Shown: one piece after another, positions 12,999 to 14,643 of the stretch | How positions within the stretch are numbered: the first letter of the stretch is position 1 | Layout: the number at the start of each line of letters is the position of its first letter | Assembly (NCBI GenBank): GCA_934754735.1 | Contig: CAKVJE010000048.1 | Span: 1 to 14,643, forward strand | Source of the DNA: an uncultured Candidatus Melainabacteria bacterium | GTDB lineage: Bacteria > Cyanobacteriota > Vampirovibrionia > Gastranaerophilales > Gastranaerophilaceae | Reading direction: 5' to 3' | DNA: 14,643 nt | Notes under the pieces: model-generated | Databases searched by the model: none | What the model was told of the DNA's origin: nothing | What the model saw: the letters and a program-made list of their open reading frames with translations, nothing else | Made by a program: the position numbers and the translations under genes

Positions 12999-13826
12999 AT
13001 GAAAAGAGCTTTTTTAATTAGTTTAATATTATTATCAGTTTCTCAACCAATAATAGCTTTTGATTTAGATTTGACGGTTGATGACGATATTAGAAAAAAT
13101 TATAATTCTTCTAAGTTAGTTAAAGATACACATACTGAAAATTTGGAAGATACATTACCAGCTCTTCCTGAAATCAGCAAATATAAAGAAGCTGAAGTTA
13201 CGACAACAAAGCCAGAAGTTTATAATCCACCTCCGGTTCTAAAACAAGGGAATGTAAAAATACATGCCGGTTCAACATTTGAAGTAGTAAATTCTGCAAA
13301 AATTTCTGATTGGCAACAAAAAGGAACTACTGTGAGATTTGCAGTCAAAACTCCAATAGTTAAAAAGAAATATACAATACCGGCCGGAACAGTTTTTGTG
13401 GGGAAAATTTTGGATTCTCACCAGCCCCAAATCACTTGTAATGGGGGTTTGGTTGTTATAAGAATTCAGAGCATGATATACAAAGGACAAACGATTCCTG
13501 TAAATGCTTATGTTACAAAAGCTAATTCACAAAAAATATTTTTAAACAATATCAAAGGTGATAGAACATATTTGCAAACTACTTGGAAAAAAGGGAATTG
13601 GGGAAGAACATTGTTCAATAAAATGATGACTTTGACCGTTAACCTTGGTGGCGATGGTTCTACATTTATTTTATCACCATTTCCACTTGCTTATGGCACA
13701 ATTTGCTTAGGCTTAAACACACTAACATCCCCAATTTGCGCGTTTTTTACTAAAGGAGGACATGTGTCAATTCCAGCTGGTAGCAAGTTCACAGTTCGAT
13801 TACTAGATCCTACTTACATTGACTAG
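12999..13826 (+). CDS. secreted protein, possible VirB10/TrbI-like barrel
   Basis: A 275-residue exported protein. A signal peptide (KRAFLISLILLSVSQPIIA, about 2-20) is followed by an acidic linker and a Pro-rich stretch (PPP at 77-79), then a beta-rich domain. That domain has repeated I(P/H)AG-type strands: KIHAGSTFEVV, TIPAGTVFVGKI and SIPAGSKFTVRLLD. A strand pair RIQSMIYKGQTIPVNAYV is reminiscent of the C-terminal barrel of VirB10/TrbI proteins of type IV secretion. The similarity is by eye and weak, and no other secretion genes are present, so I name no function. The gene follows the second tolC-type gene, which suggests a shared envelope role. Its stop codon TAG (13824-13826) overlaps that of radA on the other strand. 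Confidence 0.8.
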   Translation: MKRAFLISLILLSVSQPIIAFDLDLTVDDDIRKNYNSSKLVKDTHTENLEDTLPALPEISKYKEAEVTTTKPEVYNPPPVLKQGNVKIHAGSTFEVVNSAKISDWQQKGTTVRFAVKTPIVKKKYTIPAGTVFVGKILDSHQPQITCNGGLVVIRIQSMIYKGQTIPVNAYVTKANSQKIFLNNIKGDRTYLQTTWKKGNWGRTLFNKMMTLTVNLGGDGSTFILSPFPLAYGTICLGLNTLTSPICAFFTKGGHVSIPAGSKFTVRLLDPTYID

Positions 13827-14643
13827 TCGTGTTTAATTCCTCGCGTAATCGCTTCCAAAATTCTCTTAACCTTAACAATTTGTATGCCTTTAAAATCATC
13901 TTGGACATCGTTTGAATCCGGTATTATAATTCGTTTAAAGCCGAGTTTTTGTGCTTCGTTAATGCGTTTTTCAATATGATTAACGGCTCTGATTTCACCG
14001 GACAAACCAATTTCACCAATAATTGCGGTTTGCGGGTCAAAAACTACATCACGAACGCAAGTTACAATTGCTAGAGCAATGCCTAAATCTGCAGCAGGCT
14101 CATTAACATCAATACCACCAATAACATTTACATAAACATCTTGTTTTGATAGGTTTAAACCAATTCTTTTTTCTAAAACCGCTAAAATCTGCAAAACACG
14201 CCCCGTGTCAACACCATTTGCAATTCTTCGCGGTGCAGGATAAGGTGTAGTTCCTACCAATGCTTGAATTTCAACCAACAAAGGACGAGTACCTTCGCTT
14301 GTTACAATTATCGTACTCCCCGGAGTTTGGGTTTGATTATATTCTTTCAAAAACAATTCACTAGGGTTGATAACTTCTGTCAATCCAGTAGCACTCATTT
14401 CAAAGATGCCTACTTCAGAGGTATTACCGAAACGATTTTTAATAGAACGTAGAATTCTGTAAGTCTTAGTCTTATCACCTTCAAATTGGATAACCGTATC
14501 TACCATGTGCTCTAAAACTTTAGGCCCTGCAATATTACCTTCTTTTGTAACATGCCCGATTACAATAATTGAAATGTTTTGAGATTTAGCAATATGCATA
14601 AGCATGTTGCAGCATTCTCTGATTTGAGAAACACTACCTGCTG
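13823..14643 (-). CDS. radA: DNA repair protein RadA/Sms, 5' part missing
   Basis: The last 273 codons of RadA are visible; the reading frame stays open to the window edge, so the start, zinc finger and Walker A motif lie beyond 14643. RadA is a RecA-like helicase that helps extend recombination intermediates. Visible landmarks are GSVSQIREC at the right edge, GHVTKEGNIAGPK, the family signature KNRFG (14440-14426 on the minus strand) in SIKNRFGNTSEVGIFEM, and the C-terminal Lon-protease-like domain (GLNLSKQDVYVNVIGGIDV, then AADLGIALAI and GEIGLSGEIR). As usual for RadA, that domain shows no obvious Ser-Lys protease pair. ATG 14605 is internal and is not the start. Its stop shares the CTAG at 13823-13826 with the convergent gene. 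Confidence 0.95.
   Translation of the reverse strand, partial: AGSVSQIRECCNMLMHIAKSQNISIIVIGHVTKEGNIAGPKVLEHMVDTVIQFEGDKTKTYRILRSIKNRFGNTSEVGIFEMSATGLTEVINPSELFLKEYNQTQTPGSTIIVTSEGTRPLLVEIQALVGTTPYPAPRRIANGVDTGRVLQILAVLEKRIGLNLSKQDVYVNVIGGIDVNEPAADLGIALAIVTCVRDVVFDPQTAIIGEIGLSGEIRAVNHIEKRINEAQKLGFKRIIIPDSNDVQDDFKGIQIVKVKRILEAITRGIKHD

Overview
This is a low-GC, chromosomal-looking stretch from a Gram-negative-type (two-membrane) bacterium. Two TolC-family outer-membrane proteins with signal peptides show the outer membrane; undecaprenyl-diphosphatase, dihydropteroate synthase and RadA show a normal housekeeping background. The AT-rich codon use, the mix of orphan TolC proteins, a single-domain LuxR-type regulator and several unrecognised helical or membrane proteins would fit a gut non-photosynthetic cyanobacterial relative (Gastranaerophilales / Melainabacteria). 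That placement is an inference from overall resemblance, not from a marker gene.

Region 1 (1-1283) is accessory. A ParD/ParE-type toxin-antitoxin pair with its own promoter sits between roughly 45-base imperfect inverted repeats (60-103 and 779-825). Palindromic intergenic repeats follow: a hairpin at 726-777, a perfect 17-bp hairpin at 861-900, a CGTCATTTTGAG-type repeat at 917-976, and an inverted pair at 1035-1066 / 1153-1183. Next comes a very AT-rich orphan gene (1284-2675) for an all-helical protein.

Region 2 (2678-7985) starts with a TolC/OprM-type protein whose ribosome binding site lies inside a 26-bp hairpin. A strong promoter then drives a 25-codon His-rich leader ORF and a leader RNA in which one segment can pair either with the leader or with the ribosome binding site of the following 408-aa membrane protein. 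A repeat-filled gap (5541-5918) precedes a 688-aa EF-hand protein with a glycine/alanine-rich, membrane-active-looking C-terminus. A bidirectional terminator closes this region.

Region 3 (8057-9932, minus strand) holds uppP followed by a UbiA/MenA-type prenyltransferase, both acting on polyprenyl lipids. Divergent from uppP are a 66-aa LuxR-type HTH protein and folP, then a second TolC-family protein with a His-rich tail and a secreted protein with a possible VirB10/TrbI-like barrel. The window ends with the 3' part of radA on the minus strand, whose stop codon overlaps that of the secreted protein.

One theme runs across the window: many genes share the promoter element TGnTAAAAT or close relatives. 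In four genes (ubiA-type, folP, second tolC, secreted protein) this -10 element lies only 6-7 bases before the start codon with no ribosome binding site, predicting leaderless mRNAs. The other genes have good Shine-Dalgarno sequences, so both translation modes appear to coexist. No tRNA, rRNA, CRISPR array, insertion-sequence transposase or phage gene was seen.
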